Below are positions 1 through 5,608 of a stretch of DNA of 6,407 bases, piece after piece; the stretch's first letter is position 1, and every line of letters starts with the position of its first letter. The DNA comes from an uncultured Clostridia bacterium. GTDB lineage: Bacteria > Bacillota > Clostridia > Oscillospirales > CAG-272. The stretch lies in the NCBI GenBank assembly GCA_945949385.1, contig CAMFEL010000112.1:1-6407 (forward strand). Reading direction: 5' to 3'. Both the position numbers and the translations under genes were made by a program. The notes under the pieces are model-generated. The model was not told the origin of the DNA, ran no database searches, and saw only the letters and a list, made by a program, of their open reading frames with translations.

Positions 1-421
1 CCACTATGTCGGCAAGAAACATATGATGAGTCTCCATCTCAATAACATCAAACACACGGCACTCCAGCGCCATGGGGCACTGCGCAATAAGCGGTGCGCC
101 GATTTCGGAAGCAGGAACCTTTTCAAGGGAAAAACGCTTGAATTTGTCCGACTTTCGCCCCGTGTGTATGCCGCACCAGTCGCAGGCAGAGACAAGGGAA
201 GAGGGAGTAAGATTCAAGGCAAATTCCCCGCTCTTTTTAATAAGCCCGTAGGAATACCGCGAGGGTCTGACGGAAATATAGGTCTTTGGAGGCACGGTGT
301 TAATAAGCCCCGTCCACGCCACGGTAAAAACATTGTCCCGTTCTCCGTCGCTGCAGGTCACCATAACGGGAGGCACCGGCGCAAGCAGCGCGCCGCCTTT
401 CCACACAAGCTTTTTCGCCAC
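1..421 (-). CDS. Flavin reductase family protein, N-terminal part (C-terminus outside window)
   Basis: This is the first 140 codons of a protein that matches, from memory, the flavin reductase-like FMN-binding split-barrel family. Members bind FMN and use NAD(P)H to reduce flavin or a bound substrate in the cytoplasm; the exact substrate cannot be told here. Visible family features are the opening KKLVWKGGALLAP (residues 3-15), the strand FTVAWTGLIN (32-41), PPKTYISVRPSRYS (44-57), GEFALNL (65-71), DWCGIHTGRKSDKF (81-94) and GAPLIAQCPMALEC (108-121), ending at MFLADIV. The start chosen is GTG at 421, because GGAGGAG lies 6 bases upstream. An in-frame ATG at 442 has no ribosome binding site and would sit only about 17 bases from the predicted transcription start. 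Family identity is confident; the start is likely; the physiological role is unknown. It is divergent from the glycosyltransferase gene. Confidence 0.85.
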   Translation of the reverse strand, partial: MAKKLVWKGGALLAPVPPVMVTCSDGERDNVFTVAWTGLINTVPPKTYISVRPSRYSYGLIKKSGEFALNLTPSSLVSACDWCGIHTGRKSDKFKRFSLEKVPASEIGAPLIAQCPMALECRVFDVIEMETHHMFLADIV

Positions 422-427
422 AGAGCT

Positions 428-434
428 CTCCTCC
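428..434 (-). promoter_or_regulatory. Ribosome binding site deciding the GTG start of the flavin reductase gene
   Basis: On the minus strand GGAGGAG (434 down to 428) is followed by 6 bases and then GTG at 421. This is good spacing for the GTG and impossible for the upstream ATG at 442, which precedes it. Confidence 0.75.
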
Positions 435-465
435 GAATACATTTTCTGCCAAACCGGCTCGCTTC

Positions 466-494
466 ATTTTACAACATATTCTTCCCTTCTGCAA
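466..494 (-). promoter_or_regulatory. Sigma-A-type promoter of the flavin reductase gene
   Basis: Reading the minus strand, TTGCAG (494-489), a 17-base spacer and TAAAAT (471-466) form a good housekeeping promoter. Transcription would start near 459, giving a leader of about 38 bases to the GTG start. Confidence 0.6.
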
Positions 495-514
495 TAGGAT
501 TTACGAAAAAAGCC

Positions 515-543
515 TTGCTTTTATACCGATTCGATATTATAAT
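515..543 (+). promoter_or_regulatory. Sigma-A-type promoter of the glycosyltransferase gene
   Basis: TTGCTT (515-520), a 17-base spacer and a consensus TATAAT (538-543) point toward the glycosyltransferase gene. The expected start near 550 leaves a leader of about 75 bases. That leader contains a perfect 10-base palindrome (553-562) and a 6-bp stem with an 8-base loop (570-589), either of which could be a weak regulatory element. Confidence 0.7.
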
Positions 544-624
544 GTAAAAGAAAACATATGTTATGCAAAATTCGGTAATTGTGCCGAATACGGTTAAAAT
601 CGGGAATATAATAAGGATTAGTAT

Positions 625-1650
625 ATGGAAAAGCTTATAACCTTCGCCGTGCCCTGCTACAATTCCGCGGCATTTATGACGAACTGCATAGAGTCGCTTC
701 TGGGACACGGCAATGATACCGAAATAATCATTATAAACGACGGTTCCACCGACGAAACGGGCGCCGTAGCTGACCGCCTCGCAGAAGAAAATCCCGACAT
801 AGTGCGCGTTGTTCATCAGGAAAACGGCGGACACGGGGCGGGCGTCACCCGGGGAATGAAAGAAGCCCGCGGAAAGTATTATAAAGTTGTGGACTCCGAC
901 GACAGACTTGACAGAGAAGCTCTTGATAAGCTTATCGGCCGCATGAGAGAAAACGAGGCGGCAGGATGCGATGTGGATATGTATGTTTCCAACTACGTTT
1001 ATGTCCGCACGGATTCCGGCGAGCGGCGCGTCATGAGCTACCGCACCAAATTCCCAAATGAAAAAATATGCACGTGGGACGATGTAAAGCCCTTCGGACT
1101 CGCCCAGTACCTGATGATGCATTCCGTGGTGTACCGCACCGCTCTTTTGCGGGAAAATAATATTGAACTGCCCCGCCATACCTTTTACGAGGACAATCTG
1201 TATATGTATGAGCCCTTCCCCTATGTGAAGCGCATATACTATATGGATCTTGATCTGTATCTTTATTACGTGGGCAGAGAGGAGCAGTCGGTCAACGAAA
1301 AAAACGTGCTGCGCCGTATAGACCAGCAAATCAGAGTCGCAAAACTCATGATAGACTGCCAGGATCTGGAGGCAGTGCGCGCAAAAAGCCGCAGGCTGTA
1401 CCGCTGTATGCTCCATGAGCTTTCAATTATAATAAGTATCTGTACAGTATTCCTGTATATGAAAAAGGACAAGGAAAGCCTGCAAAAATCAAAGGACCTG
1501 TGGGCATACTTAAAGAGCAGGGACAAACGGGCATACAAAAAGCTGCGCTTCTCTTCCGTTGCGGGTCTTACCGCGCTGCCCGGTGCCGTAGGCCGCTCCC
1601 TTTCGGTAGGAATATACCGTTTTATACATAAATTCGGTAAACTCAACTGA
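625..1650 (+). CDS. Family 2 glycosyltransferase (GT-A fold)
   Basis: The 341-residue protein is a GT2 enzyme that transfers a sugar from a nucleotide-sugar donor to an acceptor, probably at the inner face of the membrane for a surface polysaccharide or glycolipid; donor and acceptor are not predictable. The N-terminal Rossmann-like half shows FAVPCYN (7-13), the nucleotide-binding NDGSTDE (38-44) and the metal-binding DSDD (90-93). The acceptor half shows HSVVYRTALL (166-175), the likely catalytic-base segment FYEDN (187-191) and the conserved GREEQSVN (217-224). The last 115 residues are helical and basic with one hydrophobic stretch (266-279), and may contact the membrane; no clear multi-pass region is present. 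The start is supported by AAGGA at 613-617, 7 bases from ATG. It has its own promoter, and the next gene has another, so it is probably monocistronic. No GC-rich terminator hairpin is seen after its stop. Confidence 0.93.
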   Translation: MEKLITFAVPCYNSAAFMTNCIESLLGHGNDTEIIIINDGSTDETGAVADRLAEENPDIVRVVHQENGGHGAGVTRGMKEARGKYYKVVDSDDRLDREALDKLIGRMRENEAAGCDVDMYVSNYVYVRTDSGERRVMSYRTKFPNEKICTWDDVKPFGLAQYLMMHSVVYRTALLRENNIELPRHTFYEDNLYMYEPFPYVKRIYYMDLDLYLYYVGREEQSVNEKNVLRRIDQQIRVAKLMIDCQDLEAVRAKSRRLYRCMLHELSIIISICTVFLYMKKDKESLQKSKDLWAYLKSRDKRAYKKLRFSSVAGLTALPGAVGRSLSVGIYRFIHKFGKLN

Positions 1651-1697
1651 TTTTTGTCATGTATTTGTTTTAAATTTGTAAAAAAATTTTATATCGC

Positions 1698-1725
1698 TTG
1701 CATTTTATTGTTTTTATGATATACT
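1698..1725 (+). promoter_or_regulatory. Extended -10 sigma-A-type promoter of the acidic membrane protein gene
   Basis: TTGCAT (1698-1703), a 16-base spacer and TATACT (1720-1725) preceded by TGA (1717-1719) make an extended -10 promoter. Transcription would start near 1732. An A/T-tract region (about 1680-1690) sits upstream of the -35 box and may act as an UP-like element. Confidence 0.7.
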
Positions 1726-1738
1726 AATATCAGAAGAA

Positions 1739-1752
1739 TAGGTGTGCACCTA
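1739..1752 (+). repeat. Inverted repeat TAGGTG-TG-CACCTA at the transcription start region
   Basis: Perfect 6-bp arms are separated by only 2 bases, so a DNA operator is more plausible than an RNA hairpin. It begins about 7 bases after the predicted transcription start. A second small repeat of the same design, GGGT-TC-ACCC, follows at 1754-1763. Regulator unknown. Confidence 0.4.
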
Positions 1753-1776
1753 CGGGTTCACCCAAAATTTATAACT

Positions 1777-1784
1777 GGCGGAGG
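1777..1784 (+). promoter_or_regulatory. Ribosome binding site deciding the start at 1792
   Basis: GGCGGAGG ends 1 base before an ATG at 1786 and 7 bases before an ATG at 1792. Only the second has workable spacing. A GTG at 1744 in the same frame lies upstream of this site, within 15 bases of the predicted transcript start, and is not credible. Confidence 0.7.
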
Positions 1785-1791
1785 TATGAAT

Positions 1792-2067
1792 ATGAGAGGC
1801 GGCGAAAAGCGCAGCAGCGTTGTGCGCACCGTTATTATTACCCTTACCGTGATTGTTGCCATTGCGGCTGTCGCAGCGGTGCTTTACAATCTGTTCAAAA
1901 AGTATTTCAAAGTGTCCCTTGATTGCGGCGACTGTGACGATTGCAGCTCCGGCTGCTTCGGCGACGATTTCGATCCCATGTGCGATGACGACTTCGCTCC
2001 CGAATGCGCTCTGGACGACGAGGATGAGGACGAAGACGAAGGCGAGGGAGAAGCCGCAGAGGCTTAA
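1792..2067 (+). CDS. Small single-pass membrane protein with acidic, cysteine-rich tail, function unknown
   Basis: I do not recognise a named family. The 91-residue product has a short basic N-terminus (1-12), one strongly hydrophobic segment (about 13-35), a basic KKYFK patch (36-40) and a tail (44-91) with 23 Asp/Glu, no Lys or Arg, and six Cys at 45, 48, 51, 55, 64 and 72. The first four have the spacing C-x2-C-x2-C-x3-C, the same as the first half of a [4Fe-4S] ferredoxin motif. No proline follows the fourth Cys, and the surrounding Asp residues would also suit divalent metal binding, so cluster binding is only a possibility. Topology is ambiguous because both flanks of the helix are basic. 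It has its own promoter and a terminator 33 bases after the stop. Start chosen by ribosome binding site spacing. Real gene: likely; role: unknown. Confidence 0.8.
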   Translation: MRGGEKRSSVVRTVIITLTVIVAIAAVAAVLYNLFKKYFKVSLDCGDCDDCSSGCFGDDFDPMCDDDFAPECALDDEDEDEDEGEGEAAEA

Positions 2068-2093
2068 GACTTTTGCCCACAGTCAGCAAAAAA

Positions 2094-2127
2094 CAAAAGG
2101 CGGAGTCTTTTCGGCTCCGCTTTTGTT
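2094..2127 (+). terminator. Intrinsic terminator after the acidic membrane protein gene
   Basis: GCGGAGTC (2100-2107) pairs with GGCTCCGC (2113-2120) through one G-T pair around a TTTTC loop, followed by TTTTGTT. An upstream CAAAA can extend the stem against TTTTG with one bulged G (2099). The A-rich left flank would let it also act on the minus strand. The next gene starts only 26 bases beyond it. Confidence 0.85.
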
Positions 2128-2153
2128 GATTTACAAGTACAGGAGAGTCCTTT

Positions 2154-2969
2154 ATGAAAAAGCGAAGAACAGTTCTGCCCATATTCCTTGCCCTGTGCGC
2201 CCTGCTGATGTTCTCCTGCCAAAAGGCTGAGGAAGGCGGCATCGCAGAGGAAACGCGGGAGAAAAACTGGCGCGACAGCATTGAGTATGAAGGCAGCTTT
2301 TATGTCAGCGACAGTATAAAGTATTTATATGCCGTAAAAAAGGGCAAAATAACGCTGTGGGACGACAGCAAAGACGGCTCCGTAAAGCAGGAGCTTTCAT
2401 ATGACTCTACCGCCGACGATGTGGCAGACAGACTTGAAAGGCTTGACGAAAACGGGGACGGCTATACGGATCTGCGCCTTATATACGACGAAAGCGAAAA
2501 CTGTGTTCGGTATAATCTGTGGGTGTGGGATATTAAAAACAGCCGCTATTCCCTTTGCAGTAATTACAAAAACATCGAAAATCCCGAAAAGGGCACGGAG
2601 CCGGGAACAATTATCGGCACATTTTATTCGGAAGATTTCGGTACTCTGAAAAAGACCTTTACCTTTAACAGCACCTGCGGCATTGACCAAACCGCCTCCG
2701 AGGTTTTGGATCGCGACGCCCTTGCCGAAAAAATCGGAGCGGGGCTGGGACTTGACGCCCTGCGGCTGTCAGACAATACCGTAACCGTAGACAAGCTGAA
2801 ATGCGCTTTGTATATCGCGTCGGGTGATGGCGGCGACACGGCATATCTCGTATGCAGCGACGAATCAAAGTGGTACGCTGATGTGGGCTGCACGGGCGAG
2901 TACAGGGCAGTAAACGGCGACGGCGAGGGAAACTACTCGCTTAGTGAGAGGGCGGCGGAAAACTCCTGA
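2154..2969 (+). CDS. Putative lipoprotein with a DxNxDGxxD calcium-loop motif
   Basis: The 271-residue protein begins with a lipoprotein-type signal peptide: KKRR, a hydrophobic core (7-20) and Cys22 after MFS, so it should be exported and anchored on the outer face of the membrane by a lipid on Cys22. The mature part has a segment LDENGDGYTDLRLIYD (97-112) in which D98, N100, D102 and D106 have EF-hand-like loop spacing. This is followed by an aromatic NLWVWD segment, a layout I associate with XAC2610-type and other DxNxDG repeat proteins of surface-exposed bacterial lipoproteins. The C-terminal third (about 185-271) has no motif I know. No enzymatic residues are apparent. The ribosome binding site AGGAGA (2141-2146) is 7 bases before ATG. 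It heads a run of three close genes, yet there is no room for a promoter between the preceding terminator and this start. Confidence 0.8.
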   Translation: MKKRRTVLPIFLALCALLMFSCQKAEEGGIAEETREKNWRDSIEYEGSFYVSDSIKYLYAVKKGKITLWDDSKDGSVKQELSYDSTADDVADRLERLDENGDGYTDLRLIYDESENCVRYNLWVWDIKNSRYSLCSNYKNIENPEKGTEPGTIIGTFYSEDFGTLKKTFTFNSTCGIDQTASEVLDRDALAEKIGAGLGLDALRLSDNTVTVDKLKCALYIASGDGGDTAYLVCSDESKWYADVGCTGEYRAVNGDGEGNYSLSERAAENS

Positions 2970-3013
2970 ACCGTCGGACTCCGGCAGAAAATTTAACGGA
3001 AGAGAGAATTTAT

Positions 3014-3478
3014 ATGTTTTATAAAAGACCGAGCGCAGAGCAGCAGGACGCCGCAGACAAGGCGGTGAGCGGACTGCCGACAGAAGCCGAAAAAATCACC
3101 GATATTCCCGTGCGGGAATATATGCTGAAATGGCTGTCAGCCTTTGCGGGGGATATGAGCGTTTCAGACGCCAAAGCGTTCTGCCTGCCGAGACTTTTGT
3201 ATCAGAACTACATATGGCACGCCTTCAGTTTTCGGAAAACCGACTGTATATACGGTGATGACGCAGTCGAAGCGGCAAAGGACGGGATTCCCGGCGAGTG
3301 CTTTATACTGATGTGCGACGCTCAGGCACTGTATAGAATACCCGACGGCAGTATTCTCACGCCGCAGGTTGCAGAGACTCTCGGCAACGCCGTCATATTT
3401 GACACCAAATTTACAAAAACCTATGTACATACGGGCGAGGACGGCACAGGCCCCTTTTACAAAGAGGCCGATGCCTGA
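3014..3478 (+). CDS. DUF4275-like small cytosolic protein, function unknown
   Basis: The 154-residue protein has no signal peptide or membrane segment, so it should be cytosolic. Its layout recalls the DUF4275 family: an N-terminal helical half, the central NYIWHAFSF (65-73) with Trp68-His69, and a C-terminal DTKFTKTYVHTGEDGTGPFY (130-149), where family members usually carry a TYVxTHE-GPY-like ending. Here the second position reads Gly-Glu rather than His-Glu. The length fits that family. The assignment is from remembered pattern only and is moderately confident; no biochemical function is known to me. It lies 44 bases after the first lipoprotein gene with a modest ribosome binding site (GGAAGAGAG, 2998-3006) and 50 bases before the second lipoprotein gene, with no terminator or promoter in either gap, so the three are probably co-transcribed. 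Confidence 0.75.
   Translation: MFYKRPSAEQQDAADKAVSGLPTEAEKITDIPVREYMLKWLSAFAGDMSVSDAKAFCLPRLLYQNYIWHAFSFRKTDCIYGDDAVEAAKDGIPGECFILMCDAQALYRIPDGSILTPQVAETLGNAVIFDTKFTKTYVHTGEDGTGPFYKEADA
3102..3121. repeat. Perfect 9-bp inverted repeat with 2-base centre inside the DUF4275-like gene
   Basis: ATATTCCCG (3102-3110), TG, CGGGAATAT (3113-3121). It encodes residues 30-36 (DIPVREY). It may be chance, or a binding site or hairpin embedded in coding sequence. Confidence 0.45.
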
Positions 3479-3528
3479 GCACCGCAGAAAAACCCTGAAA
3501 ATCCGGTAAAGCGGAGGAAATGGCTTTT

Positions 3529-4467
3529 ATGATGAAAAAGAATAGCGAAAGTTTGCAAAAAATTCTTCTGCGGACGGTTGCGGCAGCGGCAGCGGCGGTT
3601 CTGCTTATTACTACGGGCTGTTCTCTTTCCCACGGCAGTGAAGATACAACAGATTCCGATGCCGTGTCAACCGCTGCTCCCGAAACCACACACGATTTCA
3701 GCACAGGTCCCGAAAAAGAAGCTATGGACGAGGTCATCCGTTATACAGCGGCAGAGTATGCCGATGAGGGCATAACAGAGGCAGACCTTACGGCTCTGAA
3801 CGGCAAGCGCGGCGACGGGGGCTGGCAGGTATATGTATGCACGGGAGAAAAGGACGACAGAAAGCCCTTGTATGAGTTTTTTATTGAAGACGGCGGAAAT
3901 ATTTATATATGCAACAGCTCAACAGGCAGGCGTTATTCCATATACGACGAATATGTGGGAAATGTTCTGAGCTTTACCCAACCGCTGGAAGCAACGCCCA
4001 AGGACAACAGTATCCGTTGGGGAGACGACGGCAACTATGTGATCGACAACTACACCTACGACGGACATATGACCGTTTCGGTCGGCAGGCTGGAGCCTAA
4101 GGAAAGCGAAGCGGAGCGGCTTCAGGTCATGGCATACTGGACAGGGGTTCCCGCGCCGCAGTATATTCAGGTAAAAACCGAGCCTGTTGCCACTTATACG
4201 GACAGATGTGCCTCAAGGCTTGCGGATACAAACGGCAGCTATACCGTAACCGTTTACGATTACTACATTGAAAATAAAGAAGACGGCAAGGAGTATAAAT
4301 GCCGGGACGCCGTGATACCCACGGAGGACGCTATGCTGTGGCTTCACTGCACGGTGGAATCCGGGTACTACACGGAATATGCCAAGCTTTATACAAAGCT
4401 CATTGACCAAGTATGTGTTGTAAAGCAATACGGTGATATAGAGTTCGGAAGCTGCGCCCTACGGTAG
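3529..4467 (+). CDS. Putative lipoprotein of unknown function
   Basis: The product is 312 residues if started at ATG 3529. That start lies 9 bases after GGAGGAA (3513-3519), whereas an in-frame ATG at 3520 directly abuts that site and would add three residues. The N-terminus has Lys/Arg residues (3-15), a long Ala/Leu core (17-27) and Cys31 after TTG. This fits a lipoprotein signal, although Thr at -3 is less usual than Leu or Val. A Ser/Thr/Asp-rich linker follows (about 32-60), typical of a tether to the membrane. The mature region contains GDGGWQVYVCTGE and two Tyr-rich beta-type stretches, but I recognise no domain or catalytic motif. It shows no obvious sequence similarity to the first lipoprotein of the operon by eye. 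The stop codon lies inside the terminator hairpin, so the last five codons are part of the stem. The role may be envelope sensing or binding, but this is unsupported. Confidence 0.78.
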   Translation: MMKKNSESLQKILLRTVAAAAAAVLLITTGCSLSHGSEDTTDSDAVSTAAPETTHDFSTGPEKEAMDEVIRYTAAEYADEGITEADLTALNGKRGDGGWQVYVCTGEKDDRKPLYEFFIEDGGNIYICNSSTGRRYSIYDEYVGNVLSFTQPLEATPKDNSIRWGDDGNYVIDNYTYDGHMTVSVGRLEPKESEAERLQVMAYWTGVPAPQYIQVKTEPVATYTDRCASRLADTNGSYTVTVYDYYIENKEDGKEYKCRDAVIPTEDAMLWLHCTVESGYYTEYAKLYTKLIDQVCVVKQYGDIEFGSCALR

Positions 4468-4480
4468 GGCGCAGCTTTTT
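4449..4480 (+). terminator. Intrinsic terminator overlapping the end of the second lipoprotein gene
   Basis: A perfect 10-bp stem GCTGCGCCCT (4451-4460) / AGGGCGCAGC (4466-4475) with loop ACGGT is followed by five T. Two extra A-T pairs extend the base. The TAG stop (4465-4467) spans the loop and right arm. Confidence 0.93.
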
Positions 4481-4529
4481 GCCTTTTTTATGCCCTTTTG
4501 AAAAAAATTAAAAAAATTTCAAGAAAAAT

Positions 4530-4555
4530 CCTACCAACCTATTGACAAGGTAGGT
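4530..4555 (+). repeat. Inverted repeat overlapping the cysK -35 box, candidate operator
   Basis: CCTACC (4530-4535) and GGTAGG (4549-4554) form perfect arms 13 bases apart. ACCTA (4537-4541) and TAGGT (4551-4555) give an alternative pairing 9 bases apart. The TTGACA box lies between the arms, so a bound protein would block RNA polymerase. Rrf2-family regulators (IscR/CymR type) control cysteine synthesis genes in many Firmicutes, and such a regulator is a reasonable guess, not shown. Confidence 0.5.
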
Positions 4556-4570
4556 AATTAGTGCTATACT
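4542..4570 (+). promoter_or_regulatory. Strong sigma-A promoter of cysK
   Basis: A consensus TTGACA (4542-4547), a 17-base spacer and TATACT (4565-4570) with an extended TGC (4562-4564) make this the best promoter in the window. Runs of A and T (4501-4530) upstream resemble an UP element. Transcription should start near 4577, leaving a leader of about 39 bases, too short for a T-box or SAM riboswitch. The leader has a tiny CACC-GAACA-GGTG stem (4581-4593). Confidence 0.88.
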
Positions 4571-4615
4571 GCAGAAAAACCACCGAACAGGTGATAACAA
4601 GAAGGGATGATATAT

Positions 4616-5548
4616 ATGAAAAAAGTTTACACCTCCGCAGACCAGCTTATAGGCGGCACTCCTCTGCTTGAGCTTACGCACATCGAAAAGGAACTGGGAC
4701 TCAAAGCAAAAATACTGGCAAAGCTTGAGTACTTCAATCCCGCAGGCTCCGTAAAGGATCGTATTGCAAAGGCAATGATCGACGAAGCCGAAGCCTCCGG
4801 TAAGCTCAAGGAAGGCAGCGTTATAATAGAGCCCACCTCCGGCAATACCGGTATAGGACTTGCGGCTGTGGCAGCGGCAAGAGGTTACCGCATTATAATC
4901 GTAATGCCCGAAACCATGTCGGTCGAACGCCGTCAGCTTATGAAGGCATACGGCGCGGAGCTTGTGCTGACCGAGGGCGCTAAAGGTATGAAGGGCGCTA
5001 TCGCAAAGGCAGACGAACTGGCGGCAGAGATACCGGACAGCTTTATTCCCGGTCAGTTTATAAACCCCGCAAACCCCCGCGCTCATTTTGAGCACACCGG
5101 CCCCGAAATTTTTGAGGATACCGACGGAGAAGTAGACATCTTCGTCGCAGGTGTCGGCACCGGCGGCACCGTGACGGGCGTAGGCGAATACCTGAAGTCC
5201 AAGAAGCCCGATGTCAAGGTTGTAGCTGTAGAGCCTGCCACCAGCGCCGTGCTTTCCACCGGCGTTGCAGGCGCGCACAAAATTCAGGGCATCGGCGCAG
5301 GCTTTGTACCTAAGGTTCTGAACACCTCAATATACGATGAGATCATTACGGTATCCAACGAGGACGCCTTTGCAACAGGCAAGATTATAGGCAAAAAGGA
5401 AGGCGTGCTTACGGGTATTTCCTCCGGTGCGGCGCTTCACGCAGCCATTGAGCTTGCAAAGAGAGCCGAAAACGAGGGCAAGACCATTGTCGTGCTTCTG
5501 CCCGATACCGGCGACAGATACCTGTCCACTCCCCTGTTCGCAGACTGA
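4616..5548 (+). CDS. cysK: Cysteine synthase A (O-acetylserine sulfhydrylase)
   Basis: This cytosolic pyridoxal-phosphate enzyme joins O-acetylserine and sulfide to give cysteine and acetate, the last step of cysteine synthesis. The 310-residue length is typical. Visible motifs are NPAGSVKDR with the PLP Schiff-base Lys47, the substrate loop TSGNTG (74-79), GQFINPANP (146-154), the PLP-phosphate loop GTGGT (181-185), QGIGAGFVP (224-232), GISSGAAL (267-274) with the Ser that contacts the PLP ring nitrogen, and the C-terminal PDTGDRYLSTPLF (296-308). The start at ATG 4616 lies 9 bases after AAGGG (4602-4606). An in-frame ATG at 4607 abuts that site and would add three residues. The gene stands alone between two terminators with its own promoter, and an operator-like repeat suggests repression when cysteine is plentiful. 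No cysE lies beside it. CysK and closely related CysM/CBS-type enzymes share these motifs; the length and motif set favour CysK. Confidence 0.96.
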   Translation: MKKVYTSADQLIGGTPLLELTHIEKELGLKAKILAKLEYFNPAGSVKDRIAKAMIDEAEASGKLKEGSVIIEPTSGNTGIGLAAVAAARGYRIIIVMPETMSVERRQLMKAYGAELVLTEGAKGMKGAIAKADELAAEIPDSFIPGQFINPANPRAHFEHTGPEIFEDTDGEVDIFVAGVGTGGTVTGVGEYLKSKKPDVKVVAVEPATSAVLSTGVAGAHKIQGIGAGFVPKVLNTSIYDEIITVSNEDAFATGKIIGKKEGVLTGISSGAALHAAIELAKRAENEGKTIVVLLPDTGDRYLSTPLFAD

Positions 5549-5567
5549 AATACATATGGAAAAACAT

Positions 5568-5608
5568 AAAACCCGCTTGATACTTTTGAAAGTATCAAGC
5601 GGGTTTTG
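5568..5608. terminator. Strong bidirectional terminator after cysK
   Basis: A perfect 18-bp stem (5568-5585 with 5590-5607) and a TTGA loop begins with AAAA and ends with TTTT. It therefore reads as an A-flanked, T-tailed hairpin on both strands, as suits the gap between the convergent cysK and fhs genes. Confidence 0.93.

Larger units (their letters stand above)
1651..1791 (+). other. AT-rich spacer: promoter, inverted repeats and leader of the 91-codon gene
   Basis: This gap holds no gene. The first 47 bases are AT-rich with runs of A and T but no convincing terminator for the glycosyltransferase gene. The rest carries the promoter at 1698-1725, two short inverted repeats just after the predicted transcription start (1739-1752 and 1754-1763), and the ribosome binding site at 1777-1784. 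Confidence 0.6.

Noticed and set aside
23..547. A 174-codon plus-strand open frame at the left edge
   Set aside because: It is opposite the flavin reductase gene, and its product is basic, low-information sequence running through both promoters of the divergent gap.
469..1416. A 315-codon open frame on the minus strand opposite the glycosyltransferase gene
   Set aside because: It is fully antisense to a clear GT2 gene whose motifs are all in the plus frame; the antisense product has no recognisable motif, no good start signal, and is a by-product of codon bias.
1651..1697. Possible terminator after the glycosyltransferase gene
   Set aside because: The stretch is A/T-rich with runs of T but lacks any GC-rich stem.
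1754..1763. GGGTTCACCC looking like a tRNA T-arm fragment
   Set aside because: No acceptor stem, anticodon arm or D-arm can be placed around it.
1744..1791. Longer start (GTG at 1744) for the acidic membrane protein
   Set aside because: It lies about 12 bases after the predicted transcription start with no ribosome binding site; the GGCGGAGG at 1777-1784 fits the ATG at 1792.
4571..4615. Possible T-box or SAM riboswitch ahead of cysK
   Set aside because: The leader from the predicted start is only about 39 bases and has just a 4-bp stem, far too short for either element.
4508..5278. A 256-codon open frame on the minus strand opposite cysK
   Set aside because: It overlaps an unmistakable cysteine synthase gene and its promoter, with no family-like features of its own.
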